DNA of 64,000 nucleotides. It comes from an uncultured Eggerthella sp. (GTDB taxonomy: Bacteria > Actinomycetota > Coriobacteriia > Coriobacteriales > Eggerthellaceae). Each line of letters opens with the position of its first letter. The first letter of the stretch is position 1. Shown here one piece after another: positions 26,599 through 36,054 of the stretch. The stretch is taken from positions 1 through 64,000 of the forward strand of contig UQFK01000005.1 of NCBI GenBank assembly GCA_900540345.1, written 5' to 3'. A program made the position numbers and the translations under genes. The notes under the pieces are model-generated. The model made no database searches and was not told where the DNA came from. It saw nothing but the letters and a program-made list of their open reading frames with translations.

Positions 26599-27156
26599 TT
26601 ATAGATCGAAAAGACCTTCGGGCAGATCCATCACAAGAACTTTTGTCGCATCATCGAGCGAAACGATGAAATCTTCGACAAGAGGAACACGCACAAGCGT
26701 CGCATTCTGGTCAGATGACGCATCAAGGGTATCTTTCAAAGAAGCGGTATTGTGCTCTACAACGAGCAAAGGGTGTGCGGGATTTTCCTCGAGCGCTACG
26801 ATGCGCCCGATAAGAACAGCCTTAGGGTCTAACAGAGTAAAGCCAACCAGGTCGTGTAAACCATGATCAAAGTCATCAGGCAGATCGCTCTTACGCACAA
26901 GACAGCTATGATCTTGCAGACGTTCGGCAAGCTCGATCGAATCGATGGTATCAAAGCACACCAGATAGGCACCACTCGGCTGCGCAGAGATGCTCTCGAC
27001 CCGACCTGTGCGTGGCGTGCGCAGCACCGGAGGAACGAAAGTGACCGACATACCCTCTTCCAATAAAAAAGGAAGACCCTCGCGTGGATACACGAGCAGT
27101 CCTCCTTTAAGATTCTTAGCTTTGCCTATAGTGGCTACATTAGCCCACGAACTCAT
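26599..27156 (-). CDS. rimM: 16S rRNA processing protein RimM
   Basis: RimM helps 30S maturation near helices 31 and 33b and binds ribosomal protein S19. The 185 residues have the N-terminal RimM beta-barrel (IGKAKNLKGGLLVYP; the family usually reads GxxxGxxGEvkv). A PRC-barrel half follows (LHDLVGFTLLDPKAVLIGRIVALEENPAHPLLVVE). The start overlaps the khpA stop by one base (TAATG), and the end touches a potential trmD start in the same way. Confidence 0.9.
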   Translation of the reverse strand: MSSWANVATIGKAKNLKGGLLVYPREGLPFLLEEGMSVTFVPPVLRTPRTGRVESISAQPSGAYLVCFDTIDSIELAERLQDHSCLVRKSDLPDDFDHGLHDLVGFTLLDPKAVLIGRIVALEENPAHPLLVVEHNTASLKDTLDASSDQNATLVRVPLVEDFIVSLDDATKVLVMDLPEGLFDL

Positions 27157-27410
27157 TAGTCGACAAGTTCGACTTCGATGCGCATATCGTGACGCGAACC
27201 CGCAGCACGACTGAGCGTTCGTATGGCTTTGATAACACGACCTTGGCGGCCGATAACGCGCCCAACGTCATCAGGATTCACATGAACCTCAATGAGCGTA
27301 GAGCCATCTTCGGTCTCAATAGAGCTGATATCGACCTCGTCAGGAAATTCAACGAGCGGAGCGATAAGTTCAGCAACGAGCCCAGAAATATCAGTATTTG
27401 GATCGGACAT
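27156..27410 (-). CDS. khpA: KH-domain RNA-binding protein KhpA
   Basis: An 84-residue single KH domain protein with the RNA-binding loop in VGRVIGRQGRVIKAIRTLSRAAG. It sits between rpsP and rimM, its usual place in Gram-positive bacteria. Homologues bind many RNAs, pair with KhpB, and influence cell division and elongation. The start is two bases past the rpsP stop. Confidence 0.92.
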   Translation of the reverse strand: MSDPNTDISGLVAELIAPLVEFPDEVDISSIETEDGSTLIEVHVNPDDVGRVIGRQGRVIKAIRTLSRAAGSRHDMRIEVELVD

Positions 27411-27412
27411 GT

Positions 27413-27658
27413 TTAACCGTTCTGACGAAGATCGTTGATGAGACGCTCAACCGTTTCGGTAGGCTTAGCACCCTGAGCGATCCAGCTATCGACCTTTTCA
27501 AGGTCAAGGTTGACCTGCTTAGGCTCAGTGAGCGGATTGTAAGTACCGATCTGCTCGATATAGCGACCATCACGACGTGCGCGAGAATCTGCGACGACGA
27601 TACGATAGTAAGGTGCCTTATGTGCGCCGTGACGGGCGAGACGAATCTTTACTGCCAT
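27413..27658 (-). CDS. rpsP: 30S ribosomal protein S16
   Basis: S16 is a small-subunit assembly protein. The 81 residues begin MAVKIRLARHGAHKAPYYRIVVADSRARRDGRYIEQIGTYNP in family register (quoted here as successive segments: MAVKIRLARHGAHKAP, YYRIVVADSRARRDGRYIE). An AAGGAG precedes the ATG (AAAAGGAGTTAACCTTC then ATG). It is the first gene of the rpsP-khpA-rimM-trmD cluster, with 127 bases separating it from ffh. Confidence 0.96.
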   Translation of the reverse strand: MAVKIRLARHGAHKAPYYRIVVADSRARRDGRYIEQIGTYNPLTEPKQVNLDLEKVDSWIAQGAKPTETVERLINDLRQNG

Positions 27659-27785
27659 GAAGGTTAACTCCTTTTTATATTACGTACTTTATTCAGTAAA
27701 CCTGAGAAAACAGCAATTACCAATAATAAGGTGAGCGGCGAGGTTTTGCAAGAGAAGACTTACTGAGCGGATATGGGGACTCTTA

Positions 27786-29201
27786 TCACTGGTCTTGAAT
27801 CATCTCTTGAAGACGCTTCAAATCCCCCATACCCATGCCTCCCATACCAGGAAGTGAACGGTGTTTACGTCTTTTCTTCCCTTTCTTGCCTTTACGCGAT
27901 CCCATATCAAGATCCTGCTTTGCCATGACCTGCTTCATCATCTTGCGCGTTTCGTTGTATTTCTTCAGCATCTGATTGAGTTGTGTGACCGAAACACCTG
28001 CACCTGCAGCGATACGTGCACGGCGCGATCCATTGATAATAGAGGGCGTCTCACGCTCTTCGCGAGTCATGGAATTGATCATGACCTCCATCTCATCGAG
28101 TGCATTTTCGTTGACGGAACCCTCTTTGAGCGCCTTATCGCCACCGGGAAGGGCAGAGACAAGCTTCTGAATACCACCAATCTTACGTACCTGCTTATTG
28201 ATGGTGAGAAAATCGTTCAGGTTGAGATCAGCGCGCATCATGCGCTCTGCCTCTTCCTGCTCAAGCTCATCGGCTCTGATCTGGGCTGCCGTTTCGATAA
28301 GGCTAACCACATCACCCATACCGAGTATGCGCTTTGCCATGCGATCAGGATGGAATTCCTCGAGAGAATCTGGCTTCTCCCCCATCGAGATGAACTTGAT
28401 AGGCTTACCCGTGACCTGCTTGATGGAGAGCGCTCCACCACCACGAGCATCACCGTCCATCTTCGACATGATAACGCCATCGAAATCGACCTGTTCAGCG
28501 AATGCAGATGCGACATTGACCACATCTTGGCCCGTCATCGCATCAACTACCATGAGAATCTGATCAGGTTGTACAGCATCACGGATATTCTTTGCTTCGG
28601 TCATCATCTCTTCATCGACATGCAAACGACCCGCCGTGTCGATGATGACAATGTCACGCAACGAATCAACCGCATCACGCACGCCCTCTTGTGCGATCTT
28701 GATCGGATCCTTACCATCACCACGGTAAACACGCACGTCGATTTCGTCACCTAAAGTCTGCAACTGATCAGCAGCAGCAGGACGATAGACGTCGCAAGCA
28801 ACCAAAAGCGGATTATGATTCTGCTTCTTTAACAGATATGCAAGCTTTGCAGCAGCCGTGGTCTTACCAGAGCCTTGCAGGCCAACAAGCATGATGACAT
28901 TAGGAATGCGTGAAGAGAGTACGAGACGAGAATCACTACGACCAAGCAGTTCGGTCAACTCATCAAGCACGACCTTGACAACATTCTGCCCTGGCGTGAG
29001 CGAGTCGAGCACTTCTGCATCAAGACAGCGTTCTTTTGTGTTCTTAATAAAGGACTTAACCACCTTGAAATTAACATCCGCTTCAAGCAACGCCATGCGG
29101 ATCTCTTTCATGGCGGTATTGATATCCTCCTCATTGAGCTTGCCTTTCGAGCGTAGCCCAGAGAAGATAGACTGAAGTTTATCTGAGAGATTATCCAGCA
29201 T
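27786..29201 (-). CDS. ffh: Signal recognition particle protein Ffh (SRP54)
   Basis: Ffh binds signal peptides and 4.5S RNA and delivers ribosomes to FtsY. The 471 residues comprise the N helical bundle, the GTPase G domain (GLQGSGKTTAAAKLA, ACDVYRPAAADQL, DTAGRLHVDEEMM, SKMDGDARGGGALS) and the methionine-rich M domain (MMKQVMAKQDLDMGSRKGK, GMGGMGMGDLKRL). I start at ATG 29201 with GGAG nine bases upstream; this overlaps the ftsY end by 11 bases and implies coupled synthesis of SRP and receptor. Confidence 0.97.
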   Translation of the reverse strand: MLDNLSDKLQSIFSGLRSKGKLNEEDINTAMKEIRMALLEADVNFKVVKSFIKNTKERCLDAEVLDSLTPGQNVVKVVLDELTELLGRSDSRLVLSSRIPNVIMLVGLQGSGKTTAAAKLAYLLKKQNHNPLLVACDVYRPAAADQLQTLGDEIDVRVYRGDGKDPIKIAQEGVRDAVDSLRDIVIIDTAGRLHVDEEMMTEAKNIRDAVQPDQILMVVDAMTGQDVVNVASAFAEQVDFDGVIMSKMDGDARGGGALSIKQVTGKPIKFISMGEKPDSLEEFHPDRMAKRILGMGDVVSLIETAAQIRADELEQEEAERMMRADLNLNDFLTINKQVRKIGGIQKLVSALPGGDKALKEGSVNENALDEMEVMINSMTREERETPSIINGSRRARIAAGAGVSVTQLNQMLKKYNETRKMMKQVMAKQDLDMGSRKGKKGKKRRKHRSLPGMGGMGMGDLKRLQEMIQDQ

Positions 29202-30108
29202 CGCGCATATCTCCAATCAACGCATTCGCAAAATCGAGTGCATCGAAATCTTGAAGATCTTCGATGCCTTCCCCTACGCCGATCTTGTAGAGCGGCAATT
29301 CCAGTTCATGTGCGATAGCAACCGAGATACCACCTTTTGCGGTACCATCGAGCTTCGTTAAGATTATGCCATCGAGATCAAGCGCCTTGTTAAACTCGCG
29401 CGCTTGCGATAGGCCGTTTTGACCTGTTGTTGCATCAATGACGAGCAGCGTGTAGACAGGCAATTCCGAACGCTTACGCACCACATCGACGACCTTCTTC
29501 AGCTCACGCATCAGATCATCTGATGTATGAAGACGCCCAGCTGTATCGATAAGAACCAGATCGGAGCCTGTTTGTTCAGCACGCTCGAGCGTCTCAAAGC
29601 ATACACTGGCAGGGTCGCTGCCACGATCCCGCGAAACGATCTCAACATCTGCACGCTTCGACCATACCTCGAGCTGTTCGATAGCTGCAGCGCGAAACGT
29701 ATCAGCACTACCAAGCAACACCTTACGCCCGTTGTCATGGGCCTCAGCTGCAAGCTTGCCTACTGTAGTGGTCTTACCTGAACCATTCACACCAACAAAG
29801 AGCACAACAGCTTCATCGTCAAAGATTGATCCTTCCATCTCAATGAACTGATCAGCAATCTTCTCGGCCAATAGATCGAGCACTGCATATGCATCAGGCA
29901 GCGCTTTGCGTGTTGATTCGTCGCGTAGTTCTTCGACAATATCATCTGCGGCAGCAGCGCCAAAATCGCTTAAAATGAGCGTCTCTTCAAGCGTCTCCCA
30001 AAACTCTTCGTCAACATCTGGACCACGATCGAGCAGAACGTTCATCTGCTCTTTGAACTTATCGCGTGAGCGATTGAGGCCTTCTGAGATGCGGTTGAAA
30101 AAACCCAT
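29191..30108 (-). CDS. ftsY: Signal recognition particle receptor FtsY
   Basis: FtsY is the membrane-associated SRP receptor GTPase. The protein is short (305 residues): it lacks a long acidic A domain and goes almost straight into the NG domain. G motifs are FVGVNGSGKTTTVGKLA, GSADTFRAAAIEQL, DTAGRLHTSDDLM and TKLDGTAKGG. I use ATG 30108, where TGATG overlaps the smc stop by one base and AAGGAGG lies just upstream; a TTG codon directly before it is less likely. Confidence 0.96.
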   Translation of the reverse strand: MGFFNRISEGLNRSRDKFKEQMNVLLDRGPDVDEEFWETLEETLILSDFGAAAADDIVEELRDESTRKALPDAYAVLDLLAEKIADQFIEMEGSIFDDEAVVLFVGVNGSGKTTTVGKLAAEAHDNGRKVLLGSADTFRAAAIEQLEVWSKRADVEIVSRDRGSDPASVCFETLERAEQTGSDLVLIDTAGRLHTSDDLMRELKKVVDVVRKRSELPVYTLLVIDATTGQNGLSQAREFNKALDLDGIILTKLDGTAKGGISVAIAHELELPLYKIGVGEGIEDLQDFDALDFANALIGDMRDAG

Positions 30109-33100
30109 CAATCCTCCTTGGAACGAGCTTGATCAATGCGCTGACTCAGCACTTTTGTCACACCATCAGCCTGCATGGAAACACCATAGAGAATATCGGC
30201 TGACTCCATCGTGCGACGCTGATGAGTAATCATGATGAACTGTGCAGAATCGCGCACGGTATTCAGATAATTCATGAGACGACGCAAGTTCGAATCGTCA
30301 AGCGCTGCCTCGATCTCATCGAGGATATAAAATGGCGTTTGGCGAATACGATAAACCGCAAAGAGCAACGCCATCGCGGTCATCGATTTCTCGCCACCTG
30401 AAAGCAGTGACATCTTCTTGACCGTCTTGCCGACCGGTTGAGCATTGACATCAACGCCTGTGTTCTCCAGATCGTCTGGATCAACAAGCGATAGATGTGC
30501 ATGCCCGCCTGGGAAGAGCGTTGAGAAGATTTCCGAGAAATTCGCATTCACCTGCTCGAAGGTCTTTACGAAATCGTCGATCATCCGCTCATCAATGAGC
30601 GCGACGATGCGCGCAAGAGCGCTACGCGCATTATTCATATCTTGCAGCTGCGAGAGCAAATAGTTGTAACGTTCATTTACCTGTTCATACTCATAAGCCG
30701 CATCAGGATTCACGGTTCCGAGATTCTTGATTCGTCGCATCAAACGATCCGCCTCTTGCTCGCAGCGCGTGCGATCTTCGATCTTAGGAAGCTCGAGTGC
30801 CGTTTCGAGCGGAGTTTCGCACTCGGAGACGATGACCTGGATTGCGCCATCGACTTTGATCTCAAGACGACCCTTCTCAACACGAATTTCGGATGCAGCC
30901 GAACTTTGTTGATCGAGCGAAATGCGCAACTCGCGCACCTTTTGCGTCGATTCAGCGATGAGCTTGTGCAATTCTTGTTGGGACTCCTGACTCTCGCGAG
31001 TCATGATCTCAAGATCAGAAACATGATGTGAGACTGCTTCATAGAGCAATTCGAGCGAAGTAAGCAGCGGCTCGACGCGAGCAGATGCCGCTTCGAGCAT
31101 CTTGAAACGCTGCTCTTGTGCAAGAGAGCGTGTTTCGAGATTACGGATCTCTTGCTTACGCGATGCGACCATGCGTTCGTTGTAGGCATAGGCCTCTTGC
31201 AAACGCGCTTTCTCCAAACGAGCATCAGAGAGTTCCTCGGAGAGTGAGAGCACTTGAGCCTGAACAGGGTCGAGCAATTTGTGCATCTCTTCGACTTGTT
31301 TCTTATTCTCCTGCAGATCGGCCTGAACCTGAACAAGCTCTTCTTTGAGCTTGTCAGAGTCAGGCTGAGCCTCTTCAAGATACCTACGATAGCGCTGTTG
31401 TTCTTTGAGCAGGCTGTCATGGCTAATGCGCAGTGCCTCAAGCGTCTGAGATTCACCTTGTAGATCAAGTGATGTAGAGTCGCGCTGAGCCCGTACATTT
31501 GCGCTCTTCTCTGAGGCTTGGAGCGATTCGATCTGAAGCTCTTTCAACGAGTTCTCGAGCGCATCATAGGTGTCACGTATCTCAGCGAATCGATCTGAGA
31601 GCTTCGATTCGCGTGTACGCAATTCGTTTAGATTACGACGCCGCAAGAGCGCGCTGTTGGCTTTGTCTTCCTCGGACTTTCGGAAAAAGCGGGCACGACC
31701 ATTCGTATCGACAATGCACCCATCTCGACTAACGAGCGTAACCCCGTGTGGAGCACGCTGCCATGCCTTGAAGAGCTCTTCTCTCGTGTCGTAGAGATAG
31801 ACTTGCCCGAGAAGCATTTCAAAACCGCGAGCAAAACGCTTTGACGTCTCGATCTTATCAAGCAAACGGTGTGCGTGTTCGGCTTGAGCGAAGGTATCTT
31901 CATCGACCAGCTGAAACATATTCTTTTCCGGCAGCAAGACAACATCACCTGTCTCACCACTCGCTTCGAGACCGGCGATAAAACGTGCAGCGCTGTCCAT
32001 ATCTTCTACGAATAGACCATGCATGTTTGAACCGAGCAATGCCTCTACGATCATATCAAGATCACCTGGAACCGAGAGCTCGTGAGTGAGCGCACGCCAC
32101 GAGCCAAGCTCATGATCGTCAGACATAAGCCATGAGAGCACAGGATTTGATGCTTCGTTAGCACGCTCGAGCTCTTCGAGTGCCTTTCGTTGAGCTCCTA
32201 CCTGAGTGAGCTCCTCACGCATTTCATCCATCTCTGCACGCGTCTGTTCACGTTTGAGCAATGCACCATTCAGCTTCTCGCGCGCGTCTTGCTCTGTGCG
32301 TTCTGCTTCTATCAGTTCGCTTTCGAGCTTATCGACCTGTTGCTGCAAGCTGGCACATTTTTGTTCAAGTTGGGTAAGACGCGTCTGAGAATCCGCAACC
32401 TGCGCATCCGCGACTTCCGAGCGGACCTGCGTCTCATGTAACTCTTCTTTCATAGAGTCAAGCGTGGTTTGGATGGTCTCGCTGCGATACGTGAGCGAAC
32501 GTTGCTCAGCCATGACGGTATCGATTTGCTTACGAAGTCCATTGCGCTGATCGACTCGATCATTGTAGTTCTGTTCAATACGCTGTTGGGTTGTAGAAGC
32601 CATCTTGAAAGACTTCTCGACTTCTTCGAATTGCGCTGTAAGTTCCTCGAGATCAGCGCGTACGCGTTTGACCTGGATTTTCTCGTTCTCGAACGATCGC
32701 ACCCCATGCGCGAGCTCTTGCTCATAAGAATGGCGGCGCTCTCGAAGCACAAGACACTGAGAATTGATCGATTCAGCTATTGAGCGGGCTCGGCGATAAT
32801 CCTCGCCAAGCGAAGACTCGTTCTCACCTGTGGTTTGCAATCGACCTTGTAGCTCATCATGAGCTTTTTCGGCTTGCGTGAGTGCAGCAAGCGCGCTATT
32901 AGCGCTCTTCTGGCTTGCCTGTTCGCGCTCAAGAATCTGATTCCACTGATCTTGCAGTATACGCAGATCGTCTACAGCAAGATCAAGACGATATTTTCGG
33001 TATTCAGCATCGAGCTCTTTGAACATGAGTGCTTTTTTTGCTTTACGCTCAAGAGGCTTGAGCTGGCGCTCGACCTCTGCGGTGATATCATTCACGCGTG

Positions 33101-33665
33101 CTAGATGTGCATCCATCTGAGCAAGCTTACGCTCACTCTTCTTCCGCCTCTCCTTGTGCTTGAGGATACCTGCCGCTTCTTCAATCAGTTCGCGACGATC
33201 TTCGGGACGCGATGAGAGGATAGAATCGAGATTGCCCTGAGAGATGATGGAGTTCGTGCCAGAACCAAGCCCGCTGTCGTGGAGGATGTCGAGCACGTCC
33301 ATGCGACGTACAAGCGCACCATTGATCAAGTATTCGCTCTCGCCATTTCGATACATACGACGCCCGATGGACACTTCGGTAAAATCGACGGGCAACGTAG
33401 CATCAGAATTGTCGAGCACAAGCTCGACCTCTGCAACGCCAACAGGTTTTCTTGCTGAAGACCCCGAGAAGATGACGTCTTCCATAGACTGCCCGCGCAA
33501 GCTCTTAGCGTTACGTTCGCCAAGCACCCACAACACCGCATCGGAGATGTTCGATTTACCTGATCCATTCGGACCAACGATGGCTGCAAGTCCTGGCTCG
33601 AAGCGCATGACCGTTCGGTCGGCAAAGGACTTGAACCCTTTCAGATTCAACGACTTAAGATACAC
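30108..33665 (-). CDS. smc: Chromosome segregation ATPase SMC
   Basis: SMC organises and segregates chromosomes as a ring with ScpA and ScpB. The 1185 residues show the full architecture. Walker A is near the N terminus (GPNGSGKSNISDAVLWVLGE), then a long coiled coil. The hinge lies around residues 510-640 (LSVPGDLDMIVEALLGSNMHGLFVED...RDGCIVDTNGRARF). A second coiled coil follows, and the C-terminal signature is LLSGGEKSMTAMALLFA with Walker B PFYILDEIEAALDD. The GTG start is preceded by AAGGGG. It lies between rnc and ftsY, the conserved Gram-positive order. Confidence 0.97.
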   Translation of the reverse strand: MYLKSLNLKGFKSFADRTVMRFEPGLAAIVGPNGSGKSNISDAVLWVLGERNAKSLRGQSMEDVIFSGSSARKPVGVAEVELVLDNSDATLPVDFTEVSIGRRMYRNGESEYLINGALVRRMDVLDILHDSGLGSGTNSIISQGNLDSILSSRPEDRRELIEEAAGILKHKERRKKSERKLAQMDAHLARVNDITAEVERQLKPLERKAKKALMFKELDAEYRKYRLDLAVDDLRILQDQWNQILEREQASQKSANSALAALTQAEKAHDELQGRLQTTGENESSLGEDYRRARSIAESINSQCLVLRERRHSYEQELAHGVRSFENEKIQVKRVRADLEELTAQFEEVEKSFKMASTTQQRIEQNYNDRVDQRNGLRKQIDTVMAEQRSLTYRSETIQTTLDSMKEELHETQVRSEVADAQVADSQTRLTQLEQKCASLQQQVDKLESELIEAERTEQDAREKLNGALLKREQTRAEMDEMREELTQVGAQRKALEELERANEASNPVLSWLMSDDHELGSWRALTHELSVPGDLDMIVEALLGSNMHGLFVEDMDSAARFIAGLEASGETGDVVLLPEKNMFQLVDEDTFAQAEHAHRLLDKIETSKRFARGFEMLLGQVYLYDTREELFKAWQRAPHGVTLVSRDGCIVDTNGRARFFRKSEEDKANSALLRRRNLNELRTRESKLSDRFAEIRDTYDALENSLKELQIESLQASEKSANVRAQRDSTSLDLQGESQTLEALRISHDSLLKEQQRYRRYLEEAQPDSDKLKEELVQVQADLQENKKQVEEMHKLLDPVQAQVLSLSEELSDARLEKARLQEAYAYNERMVASRKQEIRNLETRSLAQEQRFKMLEAASARVEPLLTSLELLYEAVSHHVSDLEIMTRESQESQQELHKLIAESTQKVRELRISLDQQSSAASEIRVEKGRLEIKVDGAIQVIVSECETPLETALELPKIEDRTRCEQEADRLMRRIKNLGTVNPDAAYEYEQVNERYNYLLSQLQDMNNARSALARIVALIDERMIDDFVKTFEQVNANFSEIFSTLFPGGHAHLSLVDPDDLENTGVDVNAQPVGKTVKKMSLLSGGEKSMTAMALLFAVYRIRQTPFYILDEIEAALDDSNLRRLMNYLNTVRDSAQFIMITHQRRTMESADILYGVSMQADGVTKVLSQRIDQARSKED

Positions 33666-33674
33666 GCAAGCCCC

Positions 33675-34496
33675 TTACTGCTTCTTCTTTCGCGCATTTT
33701 CAGCTTTTCTCCTCGCCTTTTCTTCTGCTTTCGCAGCCTTTACTGCCGCTCTCGCATCTGCCTGGCGTTTCTTATCCTTCGAGTCCTTCGCATCGAAGAA
33801 TGAACTGAGCGCTTTCAATGCTGAATCAGCAGCATTGCTCTCAGATTCCTTCTTCGTGCGGCCAACACCCTTTGCAAGCGAATTGACCCCCACGAAGACC
33901 TGTGTGATGAATGTTCTGTTATGAGGAGGTCCTTGTGTCTCTACCAATCGATAGGTCGGCGTGATGCCATCTTCTTGGAGCTTTTCTTGCAATACGCTCT
34001 TAGGATTCTCGGGCTCACGCGCCATATCGAGGTTCATATTCACTACAAGCGTACGATCGACAAATGCGCATGCCGCATCCCAGCCTCCATCGAGATAGAG
34101 TGCTGCAACAACAGCTTCATAGACATTCTCGAGCGCTGAATGAAGGCCGCGCTTTCCCGTGCCTGTCTCCGAAGAGCCGAAGATGATCAGATCAGCAAAT
34201 CCAAGACCTTCTGCTGTCTTTGAGAGCGATGCTCCTGAAACAAGAGAGACTTTGATGCGCGTAAGGCCGCCCTCATCAACATTGCGATAGGCATGAAAAG
34301 CTCGATCGGCAACGATAGCACCAAGGATACTATCGCCCAAGAACTCCAAACGTTCGTATGAGTCTGAGAGCGATCGTCCCTCAGCAGCAGAGGGATGCGT
34401 GAGTGCTGCCAGAAGAAGCGTCGGATCCTTGAAATGATGACCGAGCGTCTTTTCGGCCTCATTCAAAAGAGCTCTATGTTCTTCTACTTTGCTCAA
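33675..34496 (-). CDS. rnc: Ribonuclease III
   Basis: RNase III cuts double-stranded RNA in rRNA and mRNA maturation. The order is a catalytic domain with YERLEFLGDSILGAIVAD (the metal-binding signature) and ENVYEAVVAALYLDGGWDA, then a double-stranded RNA-binding domain (PKSVLQEKLQEDGITPTY...VGRTKKESESNAADSALKAL). The last ~40 residues form an unusual Lys/Arg/Ala/Glu-rich tail that makes the protein 273 residues, longer than the usual 225-235. The start is TTG with GGGAG upstream. Confidence 0.95.
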   Translation of the reverse strand: MSKVEEHRALLNEAEKTLGHHFKDPTLLLAALTHPSAAEGRSLSDSYERLEFLGDSILGAIVADRAFHAYRNVDEGGLTRIKVSLVSGASLSKTAEGLGFADLIIFGSSETGTGKRGLHSALENVYEAVVAALYLDGGWDAACAFVDRTLVVNMNLDMAREPENPKSVLQEKLQEDGITPTYRLVETQGPPHNRTFITQVFVGVNSLAKGVGRTKKESESNAADSALKALSSFFDAKDSKDKKRQADARAAVKAAKAEEKARRKAENARKKKQ

Positions 34497-34532
34497 TCAA
34501 GCTCCCTCGTCAACGAACAAAACGTATCAATT

Positions 34533-35537
34533 TTACCCGAGGTCGTCGTCTTTTTTCACGGTACGGGCGATTATTCCCGAAACATCCAAACGAACGGTTC
34601 GTGCAGTCATCGCGATCCCGTTTTCAATCGCTGTCGCATTCGAAGAACCATGGCCGATCAAGCATGCTCCGTTCACTCCGAGCAAGGGAGCACCACCGTA
34701 TAGATCAGGATCGATGGAGTCCTTGAGCTCTTGAAGGGAACCTTTTAAGCAAAGTGCAGCAAGCTTAGTCTTCAGATCCTTCATCATCACGTCCTTAAGT
34801 GCGCTGAAAAGAACTTTCGATGTTCCCTCGATCGTCTTCAGGCACACATTACCAGTGAACCCATCTGTAACAAAGACATCGGCGCCAGCAGGCAGAATAT
34901 CACAGCCCTCCTTGTTGCCGATAAAGTTCGGCAAAGCCTCTTTCATAAGCGCAAACGCTTCTTGGCTGAACTGGGATCCTTTCGTATCCTCGCTACCAAT
35001 ATTGAGCAATGCAACACTCGGATCAGAAATACCGATAACCTGTTCGGCATAAACGGAGGCCATCTGGGCAAACTGAACAAGATAGGCTGGCTTACAATCA
35101 GCATTCGCACCCACATCGCACATAACCACAGGTTTTGCAGGAGACGGGATGATGGTGGCGATAGCCGGACGCATGACACCCTTGATGCGACCCATCACAA
35201 GCGTAGCAGCTGTAAGGCAGGCACCTGTTGAACCAGCCGAAAAGAACCCTTGGGCAACACCTTCCTTTACAAGACGGCAACCCACAACAATAGAAGAGTC
35301 CTTTTTCTTCCGCACCGCTTGTGCAGGATGTTCATCCATAGCGATCTCTTCAGTGCATTCTTGAGCGATGCAACGATCGTGATCCTTGGCAAAGGGCACG
35401 ACAATATCGCTCGGACCACAGATGATCACCTGCAAATTCTGATCAGCTCTAAGCGCTCTTGCTACGCCATCAAGTACAACAGGAGCGCCATGATCGCCGC
35501 CTATCGCATCTACAGCAACAGTAATCATTTCATTCAC
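34533..35537 (-). CDS. plsX: Phosphate acyltransferase PlsX
   Basis: PlsX converts acyl-ACP to acyl-phosphate for phospholipid synthesis. Family motifs are VAVDAIGGDHGAPVVLDG near the start, then HPAQAVRKKKDSSIVVG, FFSAGSTGACLTAATLVMGRI, and FVTDGFTGNVCLKTIEGT. GAGGTG stands eight bases before the GTG at 35537, giving 334 residues. An ATG at 35528 and a GTG at 35546 are alternatives. The gene sits between rnc and rpmF, the classic fatty-acid/RNase III neighbourhood, but fabD and acpP are not present here. Confidence 0.93.
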   Translation of the reverse strand: MNEMITVAVDAIGGDHGAPVVLDGVARALRADQNLQVIICGPSDIVVPFAKDHDRCIAQECTEEIAMDEHPAQAVRKKKDSSIVVGCRLVKEGVAQGFFSAGSTGACLTAATLVMGRIKGVMRPAIATIIPSPAKPVVMCDVGANADCKPAYLVQFAQMASVYAEQVIGISDPSVALLNIGSEDTKGSQFSQEAFALMKEALPNFIGNKEGCDILPAGADVFVTDGFTGNVCLKTIEGTSKVLFSALKDVMMKDLKTKLAALCLKGSLQELKDSIDPDLYGGAPLLGVNGACLIGHGSSNATAIENGIAMTARTVRLDVSGIIARTVKKDDDLG

Positions 35538-35613
35538 GGTCTTCACCTCATAAGTTCAATACTACAATTCTAGAAGAAAAGGTTCATGTGGCCCCGTAAG
35601 TCAACACGATACA

Positions 35614-35646
35614 GAAAAATCCCTCGATCGATGACCGAGGGATTCT
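35614..35646 (-). terminator. Terminator after rpmF
   Basis: AATCCCTCG and CGAGGGATT enclose a nine-base loop; on the minus strand a TTTTTCTG run follows. It separates rpmF from plsX. Confidence 0.82.
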
Positions 35647-35680
35647 GAATAACAATCGAACGTTAGTCGATCAGCGCTGC

Positions 35681-35860
35681 TTATGCGGTTTGAATCACTT
35701 CACGATCGCGATAATGGCCGCAGTTCGGACAAACACGATGCGGAAGTTTCACTTCGCCACACTCTGGGCACAAAGAACGAGAAGGTGCTGCGATCTTATC
35801 ATTTTCACTACGACGTGCATGAGTACGTGCACGACCAGTCTTACGCTTAGGTACTGCCAT
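35681..35860 (-). CDS. rpmF: 50S ribosomal protein L32
   Basis: A 59-residue protein beginning MAVPKRKTGRARTHARRSEN, the family signature. It has two CxxC pairs (CPECGEVKLPHRVCPNCGHY) that form a zinc ribbon. AAGGAGAGACTG precedes the ATG. It lies downstream of the DUF177 gene, its usual partner, but 194 featureless bases separate them. Keeping all four cysteines marks it as the zinc-dependent C+ form. Confidence 0.97.
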   Translation of the reverse strand: MAVPKRKTGRARTHARRSENDKIAAPSRSLCPECGEVKLPHRVCPNCGHYRDREVIQTA

Positions 35861-36054
35861 CAGTCTCTCCTTCTATAACACAGGCATGGCCTGAAACTTA
35901 CGTTTGACGCAAAGAGACATGCTAACAAACCTTACTCGTAAATTCAATGGCTTAGTTTTCGCGAGTTACCTGAACGGCAGTGAAAACATGAATGATAAAG
36001 TTTGGGCAAGATAGAATCACTCACACACACTACGCTTGATCGATAAAGGCATTG

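Noticed and set aside
27861..28754. Plus-strand frame opposite ffh
   Set aside because: Shadow frame; no promoter, ribosome site or domain.
35861..36054. Possible leader or small gene between yceD and rpmF
   Set aside because: No open frame, strong hairpin or promoter pair that I could support.
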